From Rhodococcus sp. 14-2470-1b (lineage in GTDB: Bacteria; Actinomycetota; Actinomycetes; Mycobacteriales; Mycobacteriaceae): 64,000 nucleotides of DNA. Both the position numbers and the translations under genes were made by a program. The DNA is taken from assembly GCF_002259415.1 (NCBI RefSeq), contig NZ_NPFY01000016.1, forward strand, positions 62,001-126,000. The letters are read 5' to 3'. Shown one piece after another: positions 48,433 through 57,626 of the stretch. The notes under the pieces are model-generated. The model saw nothing but the letters and a program-made list of their open reading frames with translations. It was not told where the DNA came from and did no database searches. Numbering within the stretch: the stretch's first letter is position 1; every line of letters begins with the position of its first letter.

Positions 48433-49734
48433 ATGGCAACACAGACCTCGTCGCGCACCGTGGCGACACGGGAACATCGTCGCGCTGCACTGGCGAGCAT
48501 GGTCGGTACGACGGTGGAGTGGTACGACTTCTTCATCTACGCCCAGGCAGCGTCGTTGATCTTCGCCAGTTTGTTCTTTGCGCCCATGGGTTCGTCGGGA
48601 CAGTTGGTGGCCTACGTGACCATCGGCATCAGTTTCGTCTTCCGGCCCCTCGGCGCCGTGGTGGCCGGTTACTTCGGCGACAAGATCGGCCGTAAGAAGG
48701 TCCTGATTCTGACGCTGACTCTCATGGGGGCCGCGACAGTCGGGATGGGTTTGTTGCCGACCTACGCGACGATCGGCATCTGGGCGCCGATCATTCTGAT
48801 CGTTCTGCGGATCCTGCAGGGCTTCTCGACGGGTGGTGAGTGGGGCGGCGCGGCGTTGATGGCCGTCGAACACGCCCCCAAGGGCAAGCGCGGAATCTAC
48901 GGCGCCGCGACACAGATGGGTGTTCCGCTGGGCATGCTCATCGCCGTCGGCACGTTGGCGCTGTGCACCGGTCTGCTGACCGAGGAGCAGTTCGAATCCT
49001 GGGGTTGGCGGATCCCGTTCCTCATCAGCTTCGTGTTGATCCTCGTCGGCTTCTACATTCGACGCCGTGTCGAGGAAACTCCGGTGTTCAAGGAGCTCTC
49101 GGAGCGCAAGGAGCGCAACCACACTCCGGTGCGGTCGCTGTGGAAGACCAACAAGAAGCAGGTCATGCTGGCCGCTCTGTCGTTCATCGGAACGAACGGC
49201 AACGGATACATCATCGTCGGCGGGTTCATCGTCGCCTACTCGACGCGCGAGCACGGACTTGCTCGCGTCGACGTACTGGTCGCGAGTCTCGTCAGCGCCA
49301 TGGTGTGGGGACTGTTCACGCTCGTCGGTGCCTACGCCTCCGATCGAATGCCGCGGACCACGGTCATGAACATCGGAAACGCGGCCATGATGTTGTGTGC
49401 CGTTCCGTTCTTCCTCCTGGTCGACACCGGCGAGTTGAAGTGGGTCTATCTGGCGCTGGTTCTGTTCGCCGTCGGTCTCGGTCTGTCGTACGGCCCACAG
49501 CCGGCTCTGTACGCAGAAATGTTTCCCGCCGCAGTACGATTCAGCGGTGCGTCCATCGGTTACGCGATCGGCACCGTTCTGGGCGGCGCTTTCGTACCGA
49601 CCATTTCCGAGGCGCTGTTCAAGGGAACAGGAACATCGATGTCGATCTCGATCTACCTGATGCTGTTGGCCGCGATCTCGTTCATCGCGACCTCTCGTAT
49701 CAAGAACCGCCGCGATCAGGATCTGAACGTCTGA
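48433..49734 (+). CDS. MFS transporter, metabolite:H+ symporter (MHS) family; probable phenylacetate importer
   Basis: 433 residues, 12 membrane segments. MHS marks: TTVEWYDFFIYAQAASLIFA in TM1, FVFRPLGAVVAGYFGDKIGR in the TM2-3 loop and RILQGFSTGGEWGGA in TM4-5. The family imports organic acids (shikimate, 2-oxoglutarate, proline, aromatic acids) with protons. The upstream promoter and PaaR-like operator match those of paaZ, so phenylacetate or a related aryl acid is the best substrate guess. ATG 48433 chosen for the family-typical N-terminus. Confidence 0.87.
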   Translation: MATQTSSRTVATREHRRAALASMVGTTVEWYDFFIYAQAASLIFASLFFAPMGSSGQLVAYVTIGISFVFRPLGAVVAGYFGDKIGRKKVLILTLTLMGAATVGMGLLPTYATIGIWAPIILIVLRILQGFSTGGEWGGAALMAVEHAPKGKRGIYGAATQMGVPLGMLIAVGTLALCTGLLTEEQFESWGWRIPFLISFVLILVGFYIRRRVEETPVFKELSERKERNHTPVRSLWKTNKKQVMLAALSFIGTNGNGYIIVGGFIVAYSTREHGLARVDVLVASLVSAMVWGLFTLVGAYASDRMPRTTVMNIGNAAMMLCAVPFFLLVDTGELKWVYLALVLFAVGLGLSYGPQPALYAEMFPAAVRFSGASIGYAIGTVLGGAFVPTISEALFKGTGTSMSISIYLMLLAAISFIATSRIKNRRDQDLNV

Positions 49735-49746
49735 CGCAGCGGAGAA

Positions 49747-49775
49747 GGCCCCCGAAGCAAGGAGCTTCGGGGGCC
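49747..49775. terminator. Bidirectional intrinsic terminator
   Basis: Perfect 12-bp stem GGCCCCCGAAGC / GCTTCGGGGGCC with loop AAGGA, between the convergent MHS transporter and lpdA genes. Very GC-rich, no U-tract. Confidence 0.85.
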
Positions 49776-49810
49776 CCGTCGTGGGGTTCGTCCGTCGTGG
49801 GGTCGGTTGC

Positions 49811-51172
49811 TCAGCTGTGTGCATGCAACGGCCGGCCGGACAATGCCATCATCGCCTCACCGAGAGCTTCGTTCTGAGTGGGGTGAGCATGAACGAACGC
49901 CCCCACCTCCGACGGCAGTGCCTCCCACGCCACGGCGAGTTGCGCCTCACCGATGAGCTCGCCCGCCCGATCCCCGACGATGTGCACGCCGACCACCGGT
50001 CCATCCTCCCGAGCGCGAATCACCTTGACTCCGCCTGCGGTGCCCAGGATCCGGCTCTTTCCGTTGCCGCCCAGGTCGTACACCGCTGAGGTTGCGGTAC
50101 CGAACTCGTCGCGAGCGGCGTTCTCGGTCTTTCCGACCGATGCGACCTCGGGATGCGAGTACGTCACCCGCGGAACGATGTCGCCGTCGACTCGAGCCGG
50201 TTCCATGCCGGCGACGTGCTCGGCGACGAACATCCCGTGCTGAAACCCACGGTGTGCCAATTGGTATCCGGGAACGATGTCGCCGACGGCGTAGACGCCC
50301 GGTACCGATGTCGTCAGATTGTCGTCGACAGTGACGAATCCCCGTTCGGTGGCGATGCCGATCTCGGCGAGACCGAGCCCATCGGTGCGCGGACCCCTTC
50401 CGACGGCGACGAGCACTACGTCGGCGTCGATGGTGTCGCCGCTGGAGAGCGTCACCGTCACGTCTTTCTCGGTCTCCTGCACTGCGTCGACCTTGGTGCC
50501 GACGCGAATGTCCATGCCGCGCTTCCTCAGAGCGCGCAGCATTTGTTTCGAGGACCACTCGTCCTCGCCGGGAAGGATGCGATCGAGCGCCTCCACCACG
50601 GTCACCTTCGATCCGAACGACGCCCAGATGCTGGCGAATTCGATTCCGATGACACCGCCGCCGAGGACGACCACGGATTCGGGCACCCGATCGAGGGTCA
50701 GTGCCTGCTCGCTCGTCATCACGCGGTCACCGACCTCGATGCCAGGGATGGTGCGTGAGTAGGAACCGGTGGCGAGCACAACCGACTTCCCCGTGATGCG
50801 ACGCCCGTCGACCTCCACGGTGTTCTTGTCGACGAGACGTCCTCTACCGAAGACGATCTCGATGTTCGGGCGCTTCAGCAGCCCCTGCAGGCCGGTGTAC
50901 AACGCTGCGACCACACTCTGCTGATACTTCACTGCAGCACCGGCGTCGACGCCTCCGAGAGAGGCCGTCACACCGACGTGCCCGGCACCGCGAACCGCAT
51001 CCGCGATCTCGGCCGTGTGCAGTAAGGCTTTGGTAGGAATGCATCCGCGGTGCAGGCACGTTCCGCCGAGTTTGTCTTCCTCGATCAGGACGACGGACAG
51101 ACCGAGTTGCTCGGCGCGGATGGCACACGAGTAACCGCCTGAGCCGCCGCCGAGGATCACGATGTCGGTCAT
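49811..51172 (-). CDS. lpdA: Dihydrolipoyl dehydrogenase (E3), second copy
   Basis: 453 residues. FAD motif GGGSGGYSCAIRA, redox cysteines C39/C44 in GGTCLHRGCIPTK, NAD motif GGGVIGIEFAS, catalytic HAHPTQNE at the C-terminus. Paralogue of the E3 at 9897, sharing the same unusual CLHRGC spacing residues. Start overlaps the E2 stop (ATGA). Terminal gene of the second 2-oxoacid dehydrogenase operon. Confidence 0.92.
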   Translation of the reverse strand: MTDIVILGGGSGGYSCAIRAEQLGLSVVLIEEDKLGGTCLHRGCIPTKALLHTAEIADAVRGAGHVGVTASLGGVDAGAAVKYQQSVVAALYTGLQGLLKRPNIEIVFGRGRLVDKNTVEVDGRRITGKSVVLATGSYSRTIPGIEVGDRVMTSEQALTLDRVPESVVVLGGGVIGIEFASIWASFGSKVTVVEALDRILPGEDEWSSKQMLRALRKRGMDIRVGTKVDAVQETEKDVTVTLSSGDTIDADVVLVAVGRGPRTDGLGLAEIGIATERGFVTVDDNLTTSVPGVYAVGDIVPGYQLAHRGFQHGMFVAEHVAGMEPARVDGDIVPRVTYSHPEVASVGKTENAARDEFGTATSAVYDLGGNGKSRILGTAGGVKVIRAREDGPVVGVHIVGDRAGELIGEAQLAVAWEALPSEVGAFVHAHPTQNEALGEAMMALSGRPLHAHS

Positions 51173-52416
51173 CGCACTCCCGCCAGTGCCACCACGGGGT
51201 TCTCGATGTAGTCGGCGATCGTACGAAGAAACCCTCCCGCCACACCGCCGTCGCACACGCGGTGATCGAACGCGAGCGAAAGCTGAGCGACCTTGCGCGC
51301 TGTGACCACCCCATCGACGACCCAGGGGCGATCGATGATGCGCCCGATTCCCAGGATCGCGGCTTCGGGATGGTTGATGATCGCTGCGGAACCATCGACT
51401 CCGAAAACACCGTAGTTGTTGAGCGTGAACGTCCCACCCGACAGTCGTGCCGGCGGAATGGATCCCGTGCGTGCCATCTCCGTCGTCTCGGCGAGCCGCT
51501 CGGAGAGCTCGCGTAGATCAGCTCGGTTCGCCTGCGACAGAACGGGAACGATGAGTCCACGGTCGGTCTGAGCGGCAATGCCGAGGTGGACGTCCTCGTA
51601 CCGATGAATTTCTTCCGCGGCCGTATCGACAGTGCTGTTGAGTTCCGGGTACTTCGACAACGCGATCACCGTCAGCTTGGCCAGCACTGCGAGCAGGGTC
51701 ACCTTGACTCCGTCGACGGAGGCGTCGAGGTCCCGTCGGGCTTGCAGAAGCGCCGTGGCATCGACGTCGACCCATACGGTTGCCTCGGGAATTTCTGCCC
51801 GACTGCGCGAGAGCTTGTCGGCGATGACCTTGCGCATGCCCGTGATCGGGATGCGGGTGACGCCGCTCGCCGGTGACGCGGACTTGACGTCGAGCGCACG
51901 CTCGACGTCGGCGCGGGTGATCACCCCGTGGCTACCTTCGGCGGGAATGGTGTCGAGTTCCAGTCCAGCGGACAATGCGAGTTGTCGGACTATCGGGGAC
52001 AGGACCTTCGGGCCGGCCGACCGATGAGGTGCCGCCGTGGGGCGGGATGCGGGCTGCACTCGACGCCTGCGCCCGGTCGGACCGTGGCCCGTCCCGTAGC
52101 CGATCAGCACATTTCCCGAACCTGCGCGTTCCTCCTGGCGGTATTGCTCGTGGGCGGTGGACACGTCGGCCACGGCGCCGCCGCTGACGGTGATCAACGG
52201 CGTTCCCACCGCAAGCACATCACCTTCCGCGCCGTGCAGTTCGGCGATGACGCCTTCGAACGGGCACGGGACCTCGACCGAGGCCTTCGCGGTTTCGACC
52301 TCGACGACGACCTGGTCAATGGTCACGGTGTCGCCCGGCTTCACTTTCCACTCGAGCACGACTGCGTCGGTGAGACCTTCGCCGAGGTCCGGGAGCATGA
52401 ACACCTGTGCAGTCAT
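51169..52416 (-). CDS. 2-oxoacid dehydrogenase E2 component, second copy (BkdC type)
   Basis: 415 residues: one lipoyl domain (K44 in VEVETAKASVE), Arg/Pro-rich linker, subunit-binding domain (GPKVLSPIVRQLALSAGLEL) and catalytic domain ending with DHRVCDG. Transfers the acyl group to CoA. ATG 52416 overlaps the E1-beta stop. Single lipoyl domain and Lrp-type regulator suggest the branched-chain complex. Confidence 0.9.
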   Translation of the reverse strand: MTAQVFMLPDLGEGLTDAVVLEWKVKPGDTVTIDQVVVEVETAKASVEVPCPFEGVIAELHGAEGDVLAVGTPLITVSGGAVADVSTAHEQYRQEERAGSGNVLIGYGTGHGPTGRRRRVQPASRPTAAPHRSAGPKVLSPIVRQLALSAGLELDTIPAEGSHGVITRADVERALDVKSASPASGVTRIPITGMRKVIADKLSRSRAEIPEATVWVDVDATALLQARRDLDASVDGVKVTLLAVLAKLTVIALSKYPELNSTVDTAAEEIHRYEDVHLGIAAQTDRGLIVPVLSQANRADLRELSERLAETTEMARTGSIPPARLSGGTFTLNNYGVFGVDGSAAIINHPEAAILGIGRIIDRPWVVDGVVTARKVAQLSLAFDHRVCDGGVAGGFLRTIADYIENPVVALAGVR

Positions 52417-53417
52417 ACCGACACCGCCTTGCTCAGATCCGGGACGTCGTTCCACTGAAGACGGTCGATCGCGTCGAGCACCCGGTCGGCGGAGGGAAGG
52501 TGAAAGTGCTCCAATTTCGGTGCAGGATAGGGGATATCGAGGCCGCTGACACGAAGGACAGGTGCGTGCAGGTGGTGGAAGCACCGCTCGGACACGCGGG
52601 ATGCGATTTCGGCACCGACGCCTGCGAATGCCTGTGCTTCCTGCACGACGACGCAGCGGCCGGTCTTGCGGACCGATGCCGCGACAGTCTGGTCGTCGAA
52701 AGGATTGAGCGAACGCAGGTCGACCACCTCGACGCTGCGGCCGTCCTCGGCGGCGAACTCGGCGGCCTCCATGGCCACCGACACCGTCGGCCCGTAGGCG
52801 AGCAAGGTGACATCGGTGCCCGGGCGACGAACCACGGCGGTGCCGATGGGTTCGGTCCGTGTCAATTCGATGTCGTCCTTGGAGAAGTACAGCCGCTTCG
52901 GCTCGAGGAAGATCACCGGATCCGGATCGGCGATGGCGTCGCGCATCAGCGAGTACGCGTCGGCGACGGTGGACGGCGAGACCACTTTCAGGCCAGGGGT
53001 GTGCGCGTAGTAGGCCTCTGACGAATCGCAGTGGTGTTCGACGCCACCGATACCTCCCGCGAACGGAATTCGGATCACCATCGGTGCCGTCAAGGAACCA
53101 CGAGTGCGGTTCCGGAGTTTTGCGACGTGCGAGACGATCTGCTCGAAGGCCGGGTAGGCGAAGGCGTCGAACTGCATTTCGACGACGGGCTTGTAGCCGG
53201 ACATCGCCATTCCGATCGCGAAGCCGACGATGCCCGACTCGGCGAGCGGGGTGTCGAAGCATCGGTCCTCGCCGAAGTCTCTAGTCAAGCCGTCGGTGAC
53301 ACGGAAGACGCCACCGAGGGTTCCAACGTCCTCGCCGAACACGACGACTTTCTCGTCCTCGGTGAGCGAGTCACGCAGTGCTGCGTTGAGAGCTCCTGCC
53401 ATGGTCAACGTGGGCAT
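52413..53417 (-). CDS. 2-oxoacid dehydrogenase E1 beta subunit, second copy
   Basis: 334 residues. VVFGEDVGTLGGVFRVTDGL, FDTPLAESGIVGFAIGMAMS, QFDAFAYPAFEQIVSHVAKL and the C-terminal VTLLAYGPTVSVAMEAAEF are E1-beta hallmarks; FAGGIGGVEHHCDSSEAYY lies near the active site. One base separates it from the E1-alpha stop. Partner of the upstream alpha subunit. Confidence 0.92.
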   Translation of the reverse strand: MPTLTMAGALNAALRDSLTEDEKVVVFGEDVGTLGGVFRVTDGLTRDFGEDRCFDTPLAESGIVGFAIGMAMSGYKPVVEMQFDAFAYPAFEQIVSHVAKLRNRTRGSLTAPMVIRIPFAGGIGGVEHHCDSSEAYYAHTPGLKVVSPSTVADAYSLMRDAIADPDPVIFLEPKRLYFSKDDIELTRTEPIGTAVVRRPGTDVTLLAYGPTVSVAMEAAEFAAEDGRSVEVVDLRSLNPFDDQTVAASVRKTGRCVVVQEAQAFAGVGAEIASRVSERCFHHLHAPVLRVSGLDIPYPAPKLEHFHLPSADRVLDAIDRLQWNDVPDLSKAVSV

Positions 53418-53418
53418 A

Positions 53419-54579
53419 TCAGTTCTCCTGTGCTGCTGCGGTTTCGGCGGTCACCTGGTCGCGTTGCTCGATCAAGGACGGGGTGGGCACCGCGTAGACG
53501 AACTCGAACAGATCATGGGGATCGACATCCCGATCGGTGTTCATACCTGCGCGAAGTGCTGCGGCATCCGCGTCGGCGGACACAGTGATCTCCTCGCGCA
53601 CCTCGTCGGTCAGGATCCCGGCCGCGCCGAGGTAGGCATCCAATCGCGTGAGCGGATCGCGAGCGAGCCATCCCTCGACTTCGTCGGCCTTGCGGTACCG
53701 AGTGGCGTCGTCCGCGTTGGTGTGCGCATCCATTCGGTAGGTGTGTGCCTCGACGACGACGGGCCCTTTGCCGGACCGAACATGTTCGACGGCTGCATCC
53801 ATGACGGCCATCATCGCCACCGGGTCGTTGCCGTCGACCTGCTCGCTGCCGACGCCGTAGCCGACACCTTTGTGCGCCAACGACGGTGCCGCGCTCTGGC
53901 GTGCCAGTGGAACGCTGATCGCGAAGCCGTTGTTCTGCACCAGAAAGATGACCGGCGCCCGGAACACGGCAGCGAAGTTGAGTGCCTCGTGGAAGTCGCC
54001 TTCACTGGTCGCACCGTCGCCACAGAACGCGAGGGCGACGGTGTCGCGTCCCTGCTTCGCCTCGGCGTACGCGAATCCGGTCGCGTGCAGCAATTGTGTT
54101 GCCAGCGGCGTGCATTGAGGCGCCACGCGGTACTGCGTCGGGTCGTAGCCACAATGCCAGTAACCGGCAAGCATCCCCAACAGTTCGACCTGGTCGACAC
54201 CGCGCGCAGCCAGAGACATGGAGTCGCGGTACGTGGGGAACATCCAGTCCTGCTCGCCGAGACACATGGCGGCCGCGATCTGACATGCGTCCTGGCCTCG
54301 CGAGGACGGGTACACCGCAAGGCGGCCTTGCTTGGTCAATGCGGTTGCCTGCTGATCGAACCGACGTCCGTGCACCATGGACCGATACATGTCCAGAAGA
54401 CGCGCGTTCGACGGCCGTGCATACCTGGCGGCGCTGTCGACGCTCGTACCGTCCGGAGCGAGGTATTGCACCGGATGGTCGGCAGGCATGAATTGCTGAT
54501 AGGACGAAGCCGAAGCATCTGCCGGATGGGTCGACTGCGGTTGTGTTGACGGTTGTGTTGACGTCACGGGGGTTGTCAC
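53419..54579 (-). CDS. 2-oxoacid dehydrogenase E1 alpha subunit, second copy
   Basis: 386 residues, GTG start 54579 with AAAGAGG 5 nt upstream. ThDP motif CGDGATSEGDFHEALN...VQNNGFA; phosphorylation-loop-like YRMDAHTNADDATRYRK. A Ser/Thr/Gln-rich N-terminal tail of about 25 residues includes a duplicated STQP element (12-bp DNA repeat at 54539-54562). The DHPVQYLAPDG segment is typical of branched-chain E1-alpha. First gene of the operon, divergent from the Lrp regulator. Confidence 0.9.
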   Translation of the reverse strand: MTTPVTSTQPSTQPQSTHPADASASSYQQFMPADHPVQYLAPDGTSVDSAARYARPSNARLLDMYRSMVHGRRFDQQATALTKQGRLAVYPSSRGQDACQIAAAMCLGEQDWMFPTYRDSMSLAARGVDQVELLGMLAGYWHCGYDPTQYRVAPQCTPLATQLLHATGFAYAEAKQGRDTVALAFCGDGATSEGDFHEALNFAAVFRAPVIFLVQNNGFAISVPLARQSAAPSLAHKGVGYGVGSEQVDGNDPVAMMAVMDAAVEHVRSGKGPVVVEAHTYRMDAHTNADDATRYRKADEVEGWLARDPLTRLDAYLGAAGILTDEVREEITVSADADAAALRAGMNTDRDVDPHDLFEFVYAVPTPSLIEQRDQVTAETAAAQEN

Positions 54580-54737
54580 GGGCACCTCTTTCGAGCTCGA
54601 CTTGTAAGGTGATTGTGGCCCTCGATGCTCAGTCTTTCGCTGGGATGCCGCAGATCGGAGACATATGGTCGGCAGGCGGGCGAAATCTCGGCATAATGTC
54701 CAATCGACGTCGTGGTGGATCGAAGGATGGTGGACGG

Positions 54738-55202
54738 ATGGCAGACGCTCGCGGACGGGTCGAATTGGACGATGTCGATCGCGGCATCCTGCGTGAACTG
54801 ACAGCCGACAGCAGAATGTCGATGCGCGTCCTCGCGGACCGTGTCCATATCTCACGCGCGCACGCCTACACACGGGTCGAGCGACTGGTAAGCGCAGGCG
54901 TCGTGGAGCAGTTCACCGTTCGCGTGGATCCGACCGCGGCCGGCCTGGCCACGTCGGCGTTCATTGCACTGTCGATCCGCCAGGATTCATGGCGGAGCGT
55001 CGCGGCAGAGCTGAAGACGATGTCCTTCGTCGACCATTTCAGTCTTCTGGGTGGCGACTTCGACGTGCTGGTCCTCGTTCGGACACCGGACAACGAGACG
55101 CTCCGTCACGTGGTGCTGGAGGGTCTGCAAAGTCTCGACGGGGTTCGGTCGACGAGGACGTGGCTGATCTTCGACGAAGCTCGCGGCGGATTGCACGGTT
55201 AG
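54738..55202 (+). CDS. Lrp/AsnC-family regulator (BkdR-like)
   Basis: 154 residues. AsnC HTH at about 10-55 (LDDVDRGILRELTADSRMSM, VHISRAHAYTRVERL), then the RAM ligand domain ending in GVRSTRTWLIFDEARG. Divergent from the E1-alpha gene with 158 bp between; Lrp-type BkdR proteins activate branched-chain oxoacid dehydrogenase operons in response to branched-chain amino acids. Start chosen by family alignment; CATAAT at 54692-54697 could be its -10 box (weak). Confidence 0.88.
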   Translation: MADARGRVELDDVDRGILRELTADSRMSMRVLADRVHISRAHAYTRVERLVSAGVVEQFTVRVDPTAAGLATSAFIALSIRQDSWRSVAAELKTMSFVDHFSLLGGDFDVLVLVRTPDNETLRHVVLEGLQSLDGVRSTRTWLIFDEARGGLHG

Positions 55203-55251
55203 CGGACACTCGCGTCGGCCGGCGTGGGCGTGACGAGTCCTCCGACTGTCG

Positions 55252-55860
55252 TCAGCTCCCAGCTGCTCGCCGCCACATCGAGGTCATCACAGCGCCCGAC
55301 GCCAACGCGAACGTCCCCGTGACCTCGAACCCGAATTTCTCGTAGAAAGTGACGTTGTCGGTCGACGTGCAGACGAGAGAGGCGTCGGCGCCGCCCACGT
55401 CGCAGCGCGCGAGCCGGTCGTGCAGGAGCGTCGAGACGAAACCCCGGCCCCGAGCCGACTGGGTACTACCCAGATTCGCCAGATACCACGCCGGTTCGGA
55501 AGGGTGGTGGGCATCGAGCGTCGACCTGACTCGTACCGCTGCGCCGACGCGGGTCCGCAGTGCCGGAAGCAGCGACGGCAGCGCCCGCGCGGTGCGCAGC
55601 AGCGACGAGTGCTGACGACCGGGCGGATCCCACACCTCGACGGCAACGGCTGCCCCGTTCTCCTCGACGAACCGCACCCCGCCTCCGGCGATGTGAAAGT
55701 GCCGCAGTGACGCAGTGAAGTAGCCGGTCAGAGCCGCGTGCCGTCGCGCGCGGCCGGGCCAGATGGACGCCATCAGCGGATCGTGGCGGAAGGCGTCGGC
55801 CAGAACCGAGGCGCAGGTGGTGGCGTCGGCGATGGTTGCGGTGACGATTCGGCCAGTCAA
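55252..55860 (-). CDS. GNAT-family N-acetyltransferase
   Basis: 202 residues, TTG start at 55860 behind a GGGGGG stretch. The acetyl-CoA loop appears as LGSTQSARGRGFVSTLLHDR (Q/RxxGxG/A), followed by LVCTSTDNVTFYEKFGFEVT, the usual GNAT C-terminal motif B. Substrate unknown; the Trp/His-rich centre resembles actinobacterial small-molecule acetyltransferases. Divergent, with 52 bp between, from the following gene. Confidence 0.85.
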   Translation of the reverse strand: MTGRIVTATIADATTCASVLADAFRHDPLMASIWPGRARRHAALTGYFTASLRHFHIAGGGVRFVEENGAAVAVEVWDPPGRQHSSLLRTARALPSLLPALRTRVGAAVRVRSTLDAHHPSEPAWYLANLGSTQSARGRGFVSTLLHDRLARCDVGGADASLVCTSTDNVTFYEKFGFEVTGTFALASGAVMTSMWRRAAGS

Positions 55861-55912
55861 GAGCCCCCCGGAGAAATCATTCGGAACAGTCGGTTCGCAC
55901 TAGGGTGGCTGT

Positions 55913-57034
55913 GTGAAATCGAAACCGGATGCCGCGGCGCCGCAGCGCAACGTCGACGCGGGGGCACAGCCATGGATGCTGGTGGAGACGCTACATCAGG
56001 ACAGGGCGACTCTGGTCTCCCTCGGCGGACGGCTACGCGAGATGTCGTCCCTGCCGCGCGCAGTCAGATCCATGGTCGGCGGACGATCCTCTGCACAGGT
56101 CTGGGCGGAGGTCGCTCGGTCGATCGACGTCGTCCGCGAACACGCAACCTCCCGCGACGTCACGATCCCGACCGGTAACGGACGCACCCGCGTCGTCCTG
56201 CATCCGGTCGTGGGTCCGTCAGGTCCCGTCCACGGCATCGCGTTGTGGGTCGGCGACGCAGATTCCGCCGTCCCCGAGCGACCCGACGACGCGCTCGCCG
56301 TGACCTTCGACTCCGAGCGGCGCGCGTTCGTCGTCGACGCGGACTGCCTCCGCGAGATCGCCGCGGACCTTCCCCCCGACATCCGAACCAGATTCACCTC
56401 ACCCGAAGTGTTCCGAAAGATCGACGTCGACGACGCTGTCGGCGCCATCGGCGCGCTCCTGCAACCCTCTCCCGAGGACGGGGCCACGTGGACCGGCCTG
56501 GCCTCGACACCGCACCTTCCCGGCGTTTCCCGCCTCGGAATCGTGTTCACTGCCGTCGACGACGGATCGACGTGGAGAGGTGTGGTCCACGCCGTCGAAT
56601 CCGAGTCGGTGGTGACGCCGAGGCTCGAGACGGCGGCGTTCGCGGCGTTGGGTCAGGTGTCTCCGCAGATGGCGCTGGTCCTGATGGACGTCACGCACAA
56701 TCGGCTGATTCGGTGGCTGACCGATCCGGTGCCGGAGATTCAGTGGAAGGGCATCGTCGACGACAGGGATACTCCGCACCCGGACGACGTCACACGCATC
56801 TTCGCCGCCGCGTCGGGGATGTACGCGGGCACGGAAACCAGTACCTCCGTCGACGGCATCCGCCTCCGGCGCATCGGCGGCGGATGGACCGTCGTCGACG
56901 CGCGCGCCGCGCTGTTGCCGCGAGAGAAGGGTGGGCCGCGATTGATGCTGGTGCAGATGACCGTCGTCGGGCACACCGACGACCCCGATCCCGTCCCCGT
57001 CGACGACACCGGGCATCCCAGCCTGCTCGACTGA
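55913..57034 (+). CDS. Conserved actinobacterial protein, PAS/GAF-like (DUF5593 type?)
   Basis: 373 residues, GTG start. No membrane segment or signal peptide. Two alpha/beta sensory-like segments are visible, VVLHPVVGPSGPVHGIALWV (about residues 94-113) and GVSRLGIVFTAVDDGSTWRG, followed by a PAS-like C-terminal region (VSPQMALVLMDVTHNRLIRW). I recognise the general pattern of actinobacterial GAF/PAS-related DUF proteins but not a function. It precedes the gamma-carbonic-anhydrase gene by 64 bp on the same strand. Confidence 0.6.
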   Translation: MKSKPDAAAPQRNVDAGAQPWMLVETLHQDRATLVSLGGRLREMSSLPRAVRSMVGGRSSAQVWAEVARSIDVVREHATSRDVTIPTGNGRTRVVLHPVVGPSGPVHGIALWVGDADSAVPERPDDALAVTFDSERRAFVVDADCLREIAADLPPDIRTRFTSPEVFRKIDVDDAVGAIGALLQPSPEDGATWTGLASTPHLPGVSRLGIVFTAVDDGSTWRGVVHAVESESVVTPRLETAAFAALGQVSPQMALVLMDVTHNRLIRWLTDPVPEIQWKGIVDDRDTPHPDDVTRIFAAASGMYAGTETSTSVDGIRLRRIGGGWTVVDARAALLPREKGGPRLMLVQMTVVGHTDDPDPVPVDDTGHPSLLD

Positions 57035-57098
57035 ACCCGAGGGAATGGTCATGGTGCAGAGTGGTCGACACAACGGTGTACGAGAGAAGGATGTGACG

Positions 57099-57626
57099 AT
57101 GGCAGGACAGCTGTGGGCACTCGACGGGGGAAGCCCGGACATCGACCAGGAAGCGTGGATCGCACCGACGGCTACCGTGGTAGGCCGCGTGAAGGTCGGC
57201 CCGACGTCGGGAATCTGGTACGGCGCGGTACTGCGCGCCGAGTTCGAGGACATCACCATCGGCGCGGGCAGCAACCTGCAGGACGGCGTCGCCGCGCACG
57301 TCGACCCCGGTTTTCCCCTCACGGTCGGTGAGAATGTCAGCGTCGGACACAACGCGGTGCTCCACGGATGCACCATCGGCGACGGCAGCCTCGTCGGAAT
57401 GGGTGCGATCGTCATGAACGGCGCCGTCATCGGCGAAGGCAGCCTGGTGGCAGCCGGTGCGCTGGTGCTCGAAGGAACTCAGGTTCCGCCGCGTTCGCTC
57501 GTCGCAGGCGTCCCGGCGAAAATCCGGCGCGAACTTTCCGACGACGAAGTCAACCACAACGGACTCAACGCCGCCGTCTACCGCGAATTACTGAAACAGC
57601 ACCGCGCAGCCCGTCCACTCACCTGA
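57099..57626 (+). CDS. Gamma-carbonic-anhydrase-family hexapeptide protein
   Basis: 175 residues forming a left-handed beta-helix of hexapeptide repeats (TVVGRVKVGPTSGIWYGAVL onward). Three metal-ligand His are present: AAHVDPG and VGHNAVLHG. Family members are carbonic anhydrases or, in PaaY, thioesterases for ring-hydroxylated phenylacetyl-CoA. Distance from the paa genes makes PaaY only a possibility. ATG 57099 with AGAAGG; overlaps the convergent IclR gene by 8 bp. Confidence 0.85.
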   Translation: MAGQLWALDGGSPDIDQEAWIAPTATVVGRVKVGPTSGIWYGAVLRAEFEDITIGAGSNLQDGVAAHVDPGFPLTVGENVSVGHNAVLHGCTIGDGSLVGMGAIVMNGAVIGEGSLVAAGALVLEGTQVPPRSLVAGVPAKIRRELSDDEVNHNGLNAAVYRELLKQHRAARPLT

